Shown piece by piece: positions 36,801 to 47,399 of a stretch of 58,000 nucleotides of DNA. The notes beneath the pieces are model-generated. The model saw only the letters and a program-made list of their open reading frames with translations, made no database searches and was not told the DNA's origin. Origin of the DNA: Cryptomeria japonica (lineage: Eukaryota; Streptophyta; Pinopsida; Cupressales; Cupressaceae); contig NC_081413.1 in the NCBI RefSeq assembly GCF_030272615.1, forward strand, positions 334,778,302-334,836,301, read 5' to 3'. Each line of letters opens with the position of its first letter. The stretch's first letter is position 1. Made by a program: the position numbers and the translations under genes.

Positions 36801-38076
36801 TAACGACATAGTTTGATGTCTTAAGGGGTATATGACCCCTAACAATACCATATGGTGTCATAAGGGGTTGTATGTTGTCCTTGGGGGTCATATGGTATCC
36901 CATGAACCCTTATGACCCCTTAGGAAACCATACGACCCGTTATGACACCATATTGGGTCACTTTGGTTCCTATGGTGTCCTAAGGGGTCATATTGTGTCC
37001 TACGACCCCTTAGGACACTATATGACTCATAATGACACAATTTGGTGTCTTAAAGGGTCATATGGTGTCCTAGGACACCATATGACCCCTATGGACACTA
37101 TATGGTGTTGTTAGGGGTCATATCATGTCCTAAGGGGTCATAAGGGTTCATGGGACACCATATAACCCCTTAAGACACCAAATTGTGTCATTATGGGTCA
37201 TATTGTGTCCTAAGGGGTCATGGGACAACATATGACCCCTTAGAACACCATATGACCCCTAAAGACACTATATGGTGTCGTAAGGGGTCCTATGGTGTCC
37301 ATAGGGGTCCTATGGTGTCCTACAACCCCTTAGGACACCATATGACCCCTTAAGACACCATATTGGGTCATTATGGGTCTTATGGTATCCAAAGGGGCCA
37401 TATTGTATCCTATGACCCCTTAGGACACCATAGGACCCCTTATGACACCATATTGGTTTGTTATGGGTCTTATAGTGTCCTAAGGGGTCGTATTGTGTCC
37501 TACAACCCCCTAGGACACCATAGGATCCCTTAGGACAAGGGATCATATTGTGTCCTACGACCCCTTAGGACACCATAGGACCCCTTAGGACACAAAATTT
37601 GTGTCCTAAGGGGTCCTATGGTGTCCTAAGGGGTCGTAGGACACAATATGACCCCTTAGGACACCATAGGACCCCTTATGACACCATATGGTGTCGTTAG
37701 GGGTCATATGGTGTCCATAGGGGTCATAAGGGGTCATGGGACACCATATGACCCCTTAAGACACCAAATTGTGTCGTTATGGGTCATATTATGTCCTAAT
37801 GGGTCATATTGTGTCATATGACCCCTTTAAGACAACATATGACCCCTTAGGACACAATATGACCCCTTATGACACCATATTGGATCGCTTTGGGTCCTAT
37901 GGTGTCCTAAGGGGTCATAATGTGTCCTACGACCCCTTAGGACACCATATGGCTCATAACGACACAATTTGGTGTCTTAAGGGGTCATATGGTGTCCTAA
38001 GGGGTTATAGGATACCATATGACCCCTATGGACACCATAGGACCCCTTATGACCCATAATGACACAATATGACACA
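33807..38076. repeat. 4.3 kb palindromic minisatellite of E2
   Basis: Built from a 20-bp unit GGGGTCATATGGTGTCCTAA and its reverse complement in irregular alternation, with variants (CGTAGG, TTGTGT, ATGGGT) and deletions. Opposed units give many potential hairpins. Both outer edges carry ATTGTGTCATTATGGGTCAT in opposite orientation. The 14-mer GTCCTAAGGGGTCA is common and is also the core of the E1 right array. Apparent long reading frames with GSYGVLRGH repeats are by-products of the unit. Confidence 0.9.
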
Positions 38077-38124
38077 TCTCTCTCTCTCTCTCCCCTAATC
38101 TCTCTCTCTCTCTCTCTCTCTCTA
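38077..38124. repeat. TC-rich cap, right edge of the E2 array
   Basis: Two TC runs separated by CCCTAA, opposite strand to the GA cap at 33688-33806. Confidence 0.9.
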
Positions 38125-38129
38125 AAATA

Positions 38130-38320
38130 TGAGTAATAAAATTGAATATCCAATTTTTGTCATTGCCATTAATGTGGCAACGGTAAAAAAAAGGTGGCAA
38201 TAGGAAAAAAAATTGGGACCACAAATTTATACATTAAAATTGGATATCCAATTTTTATAAATAAAAAGAGCCTTGTGGGCCATTTTGTGGATTCCAACAG
38301 CCCACAATCTACATATTCTA
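38130..38320. repeat. Inner inverted block, left (E2)
   Basis: Contains two copies of AATATCCAATTTTT-like sequence and, 60 bases further, CAGCCCACAATC. The right inner block (44640-44790) read on the minus strand has AATTGGATATTCGATTT followed after about 45 bases by CAGCCCGTGAG. GGATATCC is itself a palindrome, so the evidence is moderate. Confidence 0.45.
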
Positions 38321-38436
38321 TTTTCTGTTGACGATCACGGGTTTTCAGATAGGTTGAGACAAATTTGTGCTTTTGGGAGATTCTTAAAGTCAAATCTTAC
38401 ATTGTCAATCATTTAGGAGGATCTTTGTGGAGGTAA

Positions 38437-39387
38437 ATGGGGAGTATTAGTCGTCGGAAGTCTAAACGCAAAAGAAAACTTTCAAATGACCAAATTGAAG
38501 TGTATAGAGAAAGAGATAGAGAAGGTCATAGGAGGAGAAGACAAGGTATGTTAAATATTGCTAATATTACTTAAAGTGAAGAGAAAATTGAATTTGAAAA
38601 TGTTTCACAAGTTATTGAAAATGAAAATGTAGATTTTGAAAGTGAAAATTTTGAAAATGTTGAAAATGTTGAAAGTGATAATGAAAATGCTCAACATGTG
38701 GAAAATTTTGACATAGGAGGTGAAAATGTGGAAAACTTTGACATTGAAGGTGGAATTGCTTAACCAAGTGAACCATATGTAACACCTAATTACTTTAGAA
38801 ATGAAGACCCTCTCATGGATGAAAGACAAATTCCAAATCCAAGACCTTCAAGAACCCCAAAATGGTTATTTGAAATTGATGAGAACATTATTGCGAATCT
38901 TGAAGGCAAGAGGTCAACAAGAACCATTCGGTTGCGGGCTACACAACTTTTCAACTGAAATTTCAGCAATAAGACATTGACCGAGCAATGCCAACTCTTT
39001 GTTCAATTGCTAAAGATGATAAATATGAGACCATTTCTAAACAAATTGACGATTCAAATGAACAAGAAGATGGAGAGAAATTCTATTATTGCCAAAAATC
39101 TATTTGATGCTCTCAATTCTATTGGAAAGAATACCAAAGAAAGAGATAAGAGATCCACTCAAAGAGTGATTACAACCTCCTTAGTAAGCCATCAATTGAG
39201 GAAGGCTCGTCAAATGAGACAAACTTGTGTTGATTTTAACATAAACTGTAAAACTTTGGATAGAGCACTTGCACAAAGACAAAGACTTGACGATCCACTT
39301 CAACAAGATACATGGGCTTTTGGTGGGAGGCTTCCACGTGTTGATAGAAAGTTGACTGACAATGTGAAGGAGGAGATTCAACATTAA
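38437..39387 (+). pseudogene. ORF1 of E2: transposase-like protein, truncated
   Basis: A single frame from ATG 38437 to the stop at 39387 with in-frame TAA, TAA and TGA (38572, 38761, 38956), each one C-to-T change from CAA, CAA or CGA. Order: a very basic N-terminus (RRKSKRKRK, RERDREGHRRRRQ) suited to DNA binding or nuclear import; an acidic Glu/Asn repeat; PRPSRTPKWLFEID; then the conserved block with SIGKNTKERDKRSTQRVITT, TLDRALAQRQRLDDP, WAFGGRLPRVDRKLTDNV. This block matches E1 ORF1 residue by residue at I-G-K, D-K, R-V..TSLV, R..LDD and WA..R.P..DR. It stops where E1 continues with FWNDNTHPSSNSRDVI, so the CCxYH, CxxC, GHGKG and C-terminal parts are missing. Confidence 0.7.
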
Positions 39388-40017
39388 GTCAAGTGATTTT
39401 ATTGCTATTTAGAAATGACCATATCTACCATCGTCTTCAATCATGCAGAGAAATGTAGTGAGAAGGGCTTTAATCAACATGCATCTTTCTTCAAATTTAT
39501 GCTTGTATACATTACAGAGAAACTAGTAAGTTTCGTAATTATACAATCTTGTACGTCTTTAAAATGTTTTAAATGATCTATTTATAATTTGACAAACTAA
39601 TTTTTATTAAGTGTTATAATTTGTTTCTTGTAGCACATTCATTATGCATAAAAAGGTTACTTATTTTGGTCTTCATTTATATGCAGGCATTGTTGTACGT
39701 AATCTTTTCTCTTAGGACATGAGGATGTCTGATGCAGATGAAGTGGGATGTTGTATTTGTATATGGATGTGAATTGTTGTAACTTTGTTATGATGATATA
39801 CAATGTCCATGAGAAAATTGGTTTAGTTATATTGATGATATACAATGTATCTATACATGAGTGCATTGGTGTAGTTGTATTGATAATGAAAAAAAAATCA
39901 TGTTTGCATATCCCTTCATGGATGTCACATGCAAGTGTAATGGTAATTATGTGTATACAATACATGGAAATATTGATGATCATTATGTGTCTACAGTGTA
40001 ATGCTTGTTTATAATGC
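39388..40017. other. Spacer after truncated ORF1
   Basis: No recognisable continuation of ORF1. Imperfect direct repeats around 39775-39950 (TGATGATATACAATGT twice). Confidence 0.45.
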
Positions 40018-42174
40018 CAAAATAGGACCATGCATAGGGTAATAATGCCTAACTGGACATGTCGGAGCCGACGGTTTGTCATCACGACAAGCAGAACGAG
40101 AAATTGGCCACGTGACAACATTCGATTGAATGAGACTGACATTTTTTTTCCAACCAAAAAATTGCTGCCCTAATAAAACCGTAGGGAAACTTGAAAAACC
40201 AAGATAGGCTTTTGTAGGGACCCCTCTCGTGGCCCCGTAGGTTCAAACTGATCGTTTGCAGGTGCCACGGATTCCAAGTTAGGGCCCGTCAAAGTTTGAC
40301 AATTTTTAGCACTTATGGCGCTCAAGGGACGACGTCGGTAGGGTATGACCTCGAGCGTTCGATCGAGTGGGGGGGGGGGGGAAATAGGAGAATTCATAGG
40401 GTAATAATGCCTAACTAGACATGTCAGACCTGACGGTTCATCATCACGATGAACAGAACAAGAAATTGGCCATGCGACAACATTCGATTGAATGAGACTG
40501 ACGATTTTTTCGCCAACCAAAAAATTGCTGCCCTAATAAAACCATAAGGAAACTTGAAAAATAGAGATAGGCTTTTTTAGGGACCCCTCTTGTGGCCCTG
40601 TAGGTTCAAACAGATCATTTGCAGGTGCCATAGATTCTGAGTTAGGGTCCGTCAAAGTTTGACAATTTTTAGCACTTAGGGCACTCAAGGGACAACTCCG
40701 GTAGGGTATGACCCCGAGCGTTCGACTGAGTGGGGGGGAAAAATAGGAGCATGCATAGGGTAATAATTCCTAGTAGGAAATGTCTGAGCCAACGGTTTAT
40801 CATCGCGATGAGAAGAACAAGAAATTGGCCACGTGACAACATTCGAATGAATGAGACTGACGATTTTTTTGCCAACCAAAAAATTGCTGCCCTAATAAAA
40901 CCATAGGGAAACTTGATAAAATGAGATAGGATTTTGTAGGGACCCCTCCTGTGGCCCCGTAGGTTCAAACTGATCATTTGTAGGTGCCACAGATTCTGAG
41001 TTAGGACCCATCAAAGTTTGACAATTTTTAGCACTTAGGGTGCTCAAGGGACGACGCCAGTAGGGTATGACCCCGAGCGTTCGACCGAGTGGGGGGGAAA
41101 AATAGGACCATGCATAGGGTAATAATTCCTAACTAGACATGTTGGAGCTGATGGCTCATCATCATGATGAGTAGAACAAGAAATTGGCCATGCGACAACA
41201 TTCGATTGAATGAGACTGACGATTTTTTTCCAACCAAAAAATTGTTGCCCTAATAAAACCATAGGGAAACTTGAGAAACCAAGATAGGATTTTATAGGGA
41301 GCCCTCTTGTGGCCCTGTAGGTTCAAACAGATTGTTTGTAGGTTCAACAGATTCTGAGTTAGGGCCCATCAAAGTTTGACAATTTTAGCACTTAGTGCGC
41401 TCAAGGGATGACGTCGGTAGGGTATGACCTCGAGCGTTTGACCAAGTGGAGGGCCAAAATAAGACCATGCATAGGGTAATAATGCCTAACTGGACATTTC
41501 AAAGATGATGATTCATCATCGTGATGAGTAGAACGATAAATTGGCCACGCGACAACATTCGAATGAATGAGACTGACGATTTTTTTTCCAACCAAAAAAT
41601 TCCTGCCCTAATAAAACCATAGGGAAACTTGAAAAACTGAGATAGGTTTTTGTAGGGACCCCTTTCATGGCCCCATAGGTTCAAACTAATCATTCGTAGG
41701 TGCCACGGATTCCGAGTTAGGGCCCATCAAAGTTTGACAATTTTTAGCACTTAGGGCGCTCAAGGGATGATGTCGGTAGGGTATGACCCCGAGCGTTCAA
41801 CCGAGTTGGGGGGAAAAATAGGACCATGCATAGGGTAATAATGCCTAACTAGACATGTTGGAGCTGACAGTTCATCATTGCGATGAACAGATGAGAAATT
41901 GGCCACGCGACAACATTCGATTGAATGAGACTGACAATATTTTTGCCAACCAAAAAGTTGCTGCCCTAATAAAACTGTAGGGAAACTTGAAAAACTGAGA
42001 AAGGATTATGTAGGGACTCCTCTCATGGCCCCGTAGGTTCAAACTGATCATTCATAGGTGCCTTGGATTTTGAGTTAGGGCCTATCAAATTTTGACAATT
42101 TTTAGCACTTAGAGCACTCAAGGGACGATGCCAGTAGGGTATGACCCCGAGCGTTCGACCGAGTGTGGGGGAAA
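40018..42174. repeat. Six tandem copies of a 360-bp satellite
   Basis: Unit starts (AATAGGACCATGCATAGGG) at about 40018, 40380, 40739, 41099, 41458 and 41816, with a partial seventh at 42174; lengths 357-362. Each holds a small hairpin near base 60 (TCATC-loop-GATGA), a CAAAGTTTGACAATTTTTAGC block and a poly-G end (5-12 G). Lies between the convergent genes of E2, where the rest of ORF1 would be expected. Open frames in it are not genes. Confidence 0.95.
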
Positions 42175-42517
42175 AATAGGACCATGCATAGGGTAATAAT
42201 GAATTGTATCAAGTATTGTTCATTAAATGAATTGTATTGTTCATTAAATAACCATTATTAACCATTGTTAATTATTGGAATGAAGATTAAAGATTTCCAT
42301 GATAACACCATGCACAAATGAGCAACAATTTATATGATCGAATATCAACTTTTGTATATATAAAAATGTCAAATGATTACAAATGTATGTCCATACACAA
42401 ATATGGCATTAACACAAACTCAAACAAAATATATGTCTAAATACATGAATGTATGTCCATATACAAAATATACATGCCAACTAGACATGTAAGCATCCCA
42501 AAACTATCTATAACATC

Positions 42518-44444
42518 CTAAGTTGCTGATGGATCATCAAAATCGATCCTTTTCGCCACACTGCTCGGCTCTGAAGGATCCTGCACAAGAAAAACAAAAA
42601 AACCATGATTAATATTAGTTATATTATATAATTCACATTCAAAAAGTTAACATAAAATTGAACTATAACTGAACTATTCATGTTTACCTCATCTCCAGGT
42701 TTTCTCTTCGGCTTTGTAGGACTCTTGATGTATGTCTTCGGTAGAGGAGGTATGTTTTCAATATTTTCATACACAACCTACATATGTTCAGAAACATGAC
42801 ATTGATATAAGTTAGCATATAATTCTCACTGATAATAACAAATTATATCTACTAAACACAAAATAAAATAAACACACATCTACTCAAGGCATCTCTTCTT
42901 CTTCTTCATCTTCAGGTATACTGGGTGTAGTCATCAAGGATGTGAAGCCAAGAATTCTCTGTACATATACACAACAAGTATATGAAACTACCAATCTATT
43001 TCTAGACGTGTATAATCACTATAAGTTATTTAAACTATTCATTCAATCATATTTGCATTCAATTACCTTTCCCTTATCTCCAATTGCACTACCAGATCCT
43101 AAATCACACTGCCCCGCACTCGTGCTGCTTGTGCCCTACAAGAGTAAAATAAGATATGCATGCAAGTTACTACATAATCTAATTAATACCAATATAAATG
43201 ATGAGCATATGTACAATAAAATACAAATGACTAGGTGCAATAATATATGTACCATCAAGCTATCAAAGCCAAATGAAATGGCCGACAAGGTGCCCTCCTG
43301 AATCTATCTCAACTCCTCCTCGGTCATCAACTGTTAAATAGACCATGTAAATAAAAATTAGTACTTAATATTATCTAGATTATAAATATTCAGTTAAAAT
43401 ATAGCATGAACTATGAAAATACAAATCTTACCACTACATCATCAATGTATGATGATGGTGCATCCTCGCCTCTAGCATGTAAGGACTCCCCAGGGTATCC
43501 TCCAGTCTGTGTCATAACATCTGGTGCATCATGCATCTCATGCACCTCATAATCTGCACTGTTCGCAGGAGGATCAACAGGTTGTCCAACTAGACCTAAG
43601 CATACTTGCCCACACATGACACAACTATGGGGCACGCATATGTGTGGAGCCGAGGATGACATATCAGCGCCACCAGATGCACCGCTACCATCAAAAGTAG
43701 GTTGAGCTACTGACCCAGCCTGAGAAACCAAAAGGCTACTCAAAGAGTGAATAGTCGATATGGTCTGTAAAGCTGCCTCACAAATGATATATGGATGCTG
43801 CACTAGAGGTGGGGGATCAACAAGAGGAGGGGGGACATGTGGGCCCTAGAGTACTCTGACTACCCCAGGTCTATTTTGGGGCATACCTAAACCCACACCC
43901 TGGAAAGGTTGGATGTCAAAGTAGTTCATATGTTTTCCTAAAACAAACTCAGCATACAATTTTTTTATGAAGTAGAAGGGGACATCAAGATTGTTGTTGG
44001 GTGGTTTGTTGAAAACCATCCACCAACGATCCCAAAAAAATTTCACAATCCATCATTTGTGCACCATTTAATAGAAAATTTTATTTTTTGGGGGTCTACG
44101 GGTTGACCAGTATGGGGATTCACAAACAATGAGGTGATATCGGCTTTCGATATCTTGAGATCCTTGATCTCCTTATATGACAAGTCATCTGCATATTGTT
44201 CCCTCATAGAGTCTCACCATAAAAGGGTAGCATTGTGCTCCTCAGTCATGGTTTCCATACTCTTTATGATCGACGTGAGAGGATCAAACTTTGGGTTTAG
44301 ATGAGGGATCCTATGATATACATCTGCAATCCCCCTCAATTCATTCAAATTTTGTGCAATCAAATCCTGAATTGAGGGGGGGTTTGGCAAAGGAGGTTTT
44401 GGTTGTTGTGGTTCTGGTTGATCAATGTTTTCATTGTTATCCCC
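42518..44444 (-). pseudogene. ORF2 of E2: unrecognised partner protein, six exons
   Basis: Exon 1 44444-43432 starts MGDNNENIDQPEPQQPKPPL, then SIQDLIAQNLNELRGIADVY, EIKDLKISKADITSLFVNP, FFWDRWWMVFNKPPNNN, FYFIKKLYAEFVLGKHMNYF, a linker, and CVMCGQVCLGL. Further exons with GT-AG borders, all phase 0: 43330-43253, 43135-43067, 42958-42884, 42777-42688 and 42580-42518 (TAG). The end is acidic, then basic (PTKPKRKPGDE, VAKRIDFDD), suggesting a nuclear protein. Homologous to E1 ORF2. Damage: TGA at 44214, TGA plus a one-base shift in a T run at about 44040, TAG near 43846, TGA at the end of exon 4. Almost every stop is one C-to-T from CGA or CAG. No known family recognised; a transposase partner is an inference from the linkage. 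Confidence 0.65.
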
Positions 44445-44790
44445 CATTTTTAACCTAATTGAATGTAAACAATTGAATTTAGTTAACAAATTTAAACAAT
44501 TTTGTATTTGATTTTAAAAAAACCTAGTTTTCATGAAAAAAACCATATTTTCAATGAACAAACAAATAAACATTAAAAAAAATACAAAAATTGAATGAAA
44601 ATGATTGAAAACAATAAAAATCTTACCTTTCAATCTATTTTTTAGCAATTTTTGGGCAAAAAACCAGATATTGGATGCAATCGGATATCAGATTTCTATA
44701 AAATCGTGTAGCCCATGGGTTAAAAATAACTCACGGGCTGTCACAATCGAAATATATTGTCTCAGAAAATCGAATATCCAATTTTTATAC

Positions 44791-45135
44791 TTAAATTATT
44801 TTAAAATAATATTATATTGTATAATATAATAATATATTATTATATTATATAATACGTATTATATTATATTATAAAATATAATTATATATTATATAATATA
44901 TAATATAATAATATATTATATACTACGTATTATATAATATATAATATATTATTATATTATAGAATTTTATAATATAAAAATATATTATATAATTATATAA
45001 TAATATATTACATTATATATATTATATAATATATAATATAATAATATATTATATAATATAATATAATATAATATTTTATAATCTAATATTATATTTATAT
45101 ATTATGTATTATATAATATATAATATATTTTTAAT
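44791..45135. repeat. TA-rich palindromic tract of E2
   Basis: Built almost only from TATAATATATTATTA-type words in both orientations with TACGTATTATA interruptions. Occupies on the right side the place the minisatellite occupies on the left. A shorter tract of the same kind (TTAATATATTAATATATAA) lies at 33625-33685. Confidence 0.85.
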
Positions 45136-45139
45136 TTAA

Positions 45140-45325
45140 AATTACAAATAAAAAATGGATATTCGATATTATCGGATATCCGATTTGCTTAGGTAATTAC
45201 CATGCCAAGGTGTACTGACACCCAGGCCAAGCATAAAGTCAACACGAATTTTTGCATTTTTACGCAAGTGGAGAAGGCTATTTTTTTCACATCGCCACTT
45301 TTTGGCCCCCCATGATCTTGCACTA

Positions 45326-45329
<4 letters not shown>
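45140..45329 (-). repeat. Right terminal inverted region of E2
   Basis: Read on the minus strand from 45329: GATCATGG (45317), GCCAAAA, GTGGCGATG (45298), GTTGACTTTATGCTTG (45243), CAAATCGGATATCCGAT (45187). Same order as the left end. Confidence 0.6.

Positions 45330-45364
<35 letters not shown>
45330..45364. repeat. (TA)n tract at the right end of E2
   Basis: Uninterrupted TA run immediately outside the inferred terminus. Confidence 0.93.
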
Positions 45365-45366
<2 letters not shown>

Positions 45367-46599
45367 AGATGGAACAATGAAACATAATAAATGAAGACTT
45401 GCTCTTCCCTTACATTATGCATAGCATCACCAACACCCATGCACTACCATTTTCAAGACAAATATACAATTTTCCATTAAAGATATAACTAACCAAAACA
45501 ATCAAATGAGGTCTTGCTCTCCTCCCATCCATAATGGCATCATGAGACCTCACGGGTCCTAGCCATACCCCCGAGCAAGTAAAGCCATTGTCCACCATTT
45601 TGATCTATGGTGCGGACATCTTTCTAAACTAAATCCATTCTTGTTACAAAAACCTTTCTTGCAACTTCTCCAAACAAACTTCTTTAAGTAACCATACATA
45701 AACAATAATTTTGCACTGGACTGATCATGAGAAGGATATGATGACTTGTCTCTATAAAAGCTCCATCTTGACCTTGCATCTCCTTATGTAGAATCTTCAT
45801 TTCCTTTTTTCTTCTACATATTCTACCTTCTTCCATAAGAAAAAGTTCTCCAAGGGGAGAAGTGGGTAATAGCTTTACCTCTCCCCTCATAAGATATGTA
45901 GGGAACTCAACCCTAACACACTCTCTCAAACCCTAACTCGTCACTTTCAAACAAATGAGCTTTTGAAGGGTCCCATCAAGCCCAAAGGACAATATCACAT
46001 GTCCTAGAGGTGCCCAACCCCAAGGTATTGACCCTAGGGACCTATTTTTACATAGGACCCCATAAAATTGACCAAATAACACCTTTTTGAAACCCGCACA
46101 AAGATCCATACGGGTTTTAACTTGACTAGGGTTATCCATACCCTAACCTAACTTAACCTCACCAAACAAACATCTCCAAAAATATATTTAAAGTAGACCC
46201 ACATTATTAAGACCGAAACACAACCCTCTTAACAAGAATACTCTCATTTCCTTAGTAGAGCTACACTTGGGACTTCCCAAGGGGTATTACTTTGGTCTTG
46301 ATGTCCCTCAATTCTTCCTTTTTTCCCTGCACAATACAACCATTGACATAATTAGACCACAATAATAATTCATTCTAATTGTTAGCTAAATTCTCATAAT
46401 CTTATGAACCATTAGTGTGACACCCAAATTCCATCTTGTAAATGTGATCATATCAACAATTCTAATGTGCATAATTCTAATAATAATCTAATAATATCAA
46501 TGCAAGGGCTATCAATCTTCTTATGCTAATCAATCATAAGAATTGTTCAATTATCATCTTAAATTAAATTAGATTTTCTTCAAGGCATCTCAAGGGAGA
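45365..46599. other. Unassigned, probably retrotransposon-derived
   Basis: Minus-strand frames of 60-80 codons have no family motif. TGTGACACCC at about 46419 looks like an LTR edge but has no partner. Confidence 0.35.
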
Positions 46600-47399
46600 G
46601 AGAACACACTAAAGAATTTAACCAATGAAATAATCACATAACCACATATTTAAACCTAAATAGTTTAGATGTATTTGGAATTTGAGGTTACATTAATCTT
46701 TAATGAGGCGGAGTCTTGCAGGATCCACTTGTATCCAACATTCAAGACTAGATTTATGATCCCAATGAAGTATAAAACCCACTAAGAAAAGGGTTCATCT
46801 ATCACAATCAAAGTTAGATACCTATAAGAAATTTTGTGTTTGTCGATAAAGAATTGATATCTCTGACAATTTTTTAACAACTAATGATAATTTGTAAACA
46901 AAGTAGGCCAAAAATAATCCACATGCATGATTTTTAGGGCAGTTTTCTTTGTAGAGAATTACCCACCCACATAGCTATTATGAAAATTTTCAACGATCTT
47001 TTCCTATTCATCTGTGGTCACATAGTGGAGGAGAATTCCATCAAAATTTCTTTTAAATAATATGCCTTCAACCAAGATATATTCAGCTCCCTATAACCTG
47101 TAAAACCTCTTTTTGTATGAAGGGAGATTTGAAAGGTACTTTTTCGATTTGCATAGAGTTAATTCTATCCTCTATCCAATGTTTTATAGATTCAAACTAA
47201 TTAACTAGAACTAACTTTGAGGTTTCTCTTGTTTTTGGAATCTCATTTTTTGTGACTAGATATCCATAGAGTCCCCTTCCACCAATCACCTTGGTTGGTT
47301 AGACCTCTACATCCTTGGAAAAATTTAGGCTAACTAACACCAAAGATAAGGCTATAGCCTCTTTATTTTTTTCAAATTTCATTATTCTTTTTATAATCC
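46600..47399 (-). pseudogene. Integrase remnant of a degraded gypsy element
   Basis: On the minus strand near 46980-46880 the reading GGYFSTKKTALKIMHVDYFW, then LFTNYH and NCQRYQ, follows the zinc-binding N-terminal integrase pattern (G..A..TA.KI...YFWPTLF.....C..CQ). After this only fragments remain. Many stops and frameshifts. Confidence 0.55.

Larger units (their letters stand above)
32736..45329 (+). mobile_element. Element E2: 12.6 kb two-gene DNA transposon with inverted termini
   Basis: Outer ends are related in inverted orientation and both abut TA microsatellites. Order: left terminal region, palindromic array with GA/TC caps, inner inverted block, ORF1 (plus, truncated), 360-bp satellite, ORF2 (minus, six exons), inner inverted block, TA-palindrome tract, right terminal region. 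Shared with E1: both genes, their convergent order and an array upstream of each gene. E2 is not autonomous because ORF1 stops after about 310 codons and carries three earlier stops. Placement inside TA runs would fit a TA target, but the duplication cannot be read there. Confidence 0.65.

Noticed and set aside
33657-38059. Many overlapping reading frames with GSYGVLRGH..SYDPLGHH repeats on both strands
   Set aside because: They follow from a stop-poor 20-bp unit (60 nt gives 20 codons) and appear in several frames and both strands; no start context or domain.
33807-38076. CRISPR-like array
   Set aside because: The repeats are contiguous and inverted with no unique spacers, in plant nuclear DNA.
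40170-41693. Four or more similar minus-strand frames of 60-116 codons
   Set aside because: They repeat with the 360-bp satellite period and are not conserved in frame between units.
32736-45329. Large viral-like element (Maverick/Polinton) explanation for E2
   Set aside because: No polymerase B, packaging ATPase or capsid motif; only ORF1 and ORF2 are readable.
46419-46440. LTR edge of the degraded gypsy element at TGTGACACCC
   Set aside because: No matching edge, primer site or target duplication found; too short to support.
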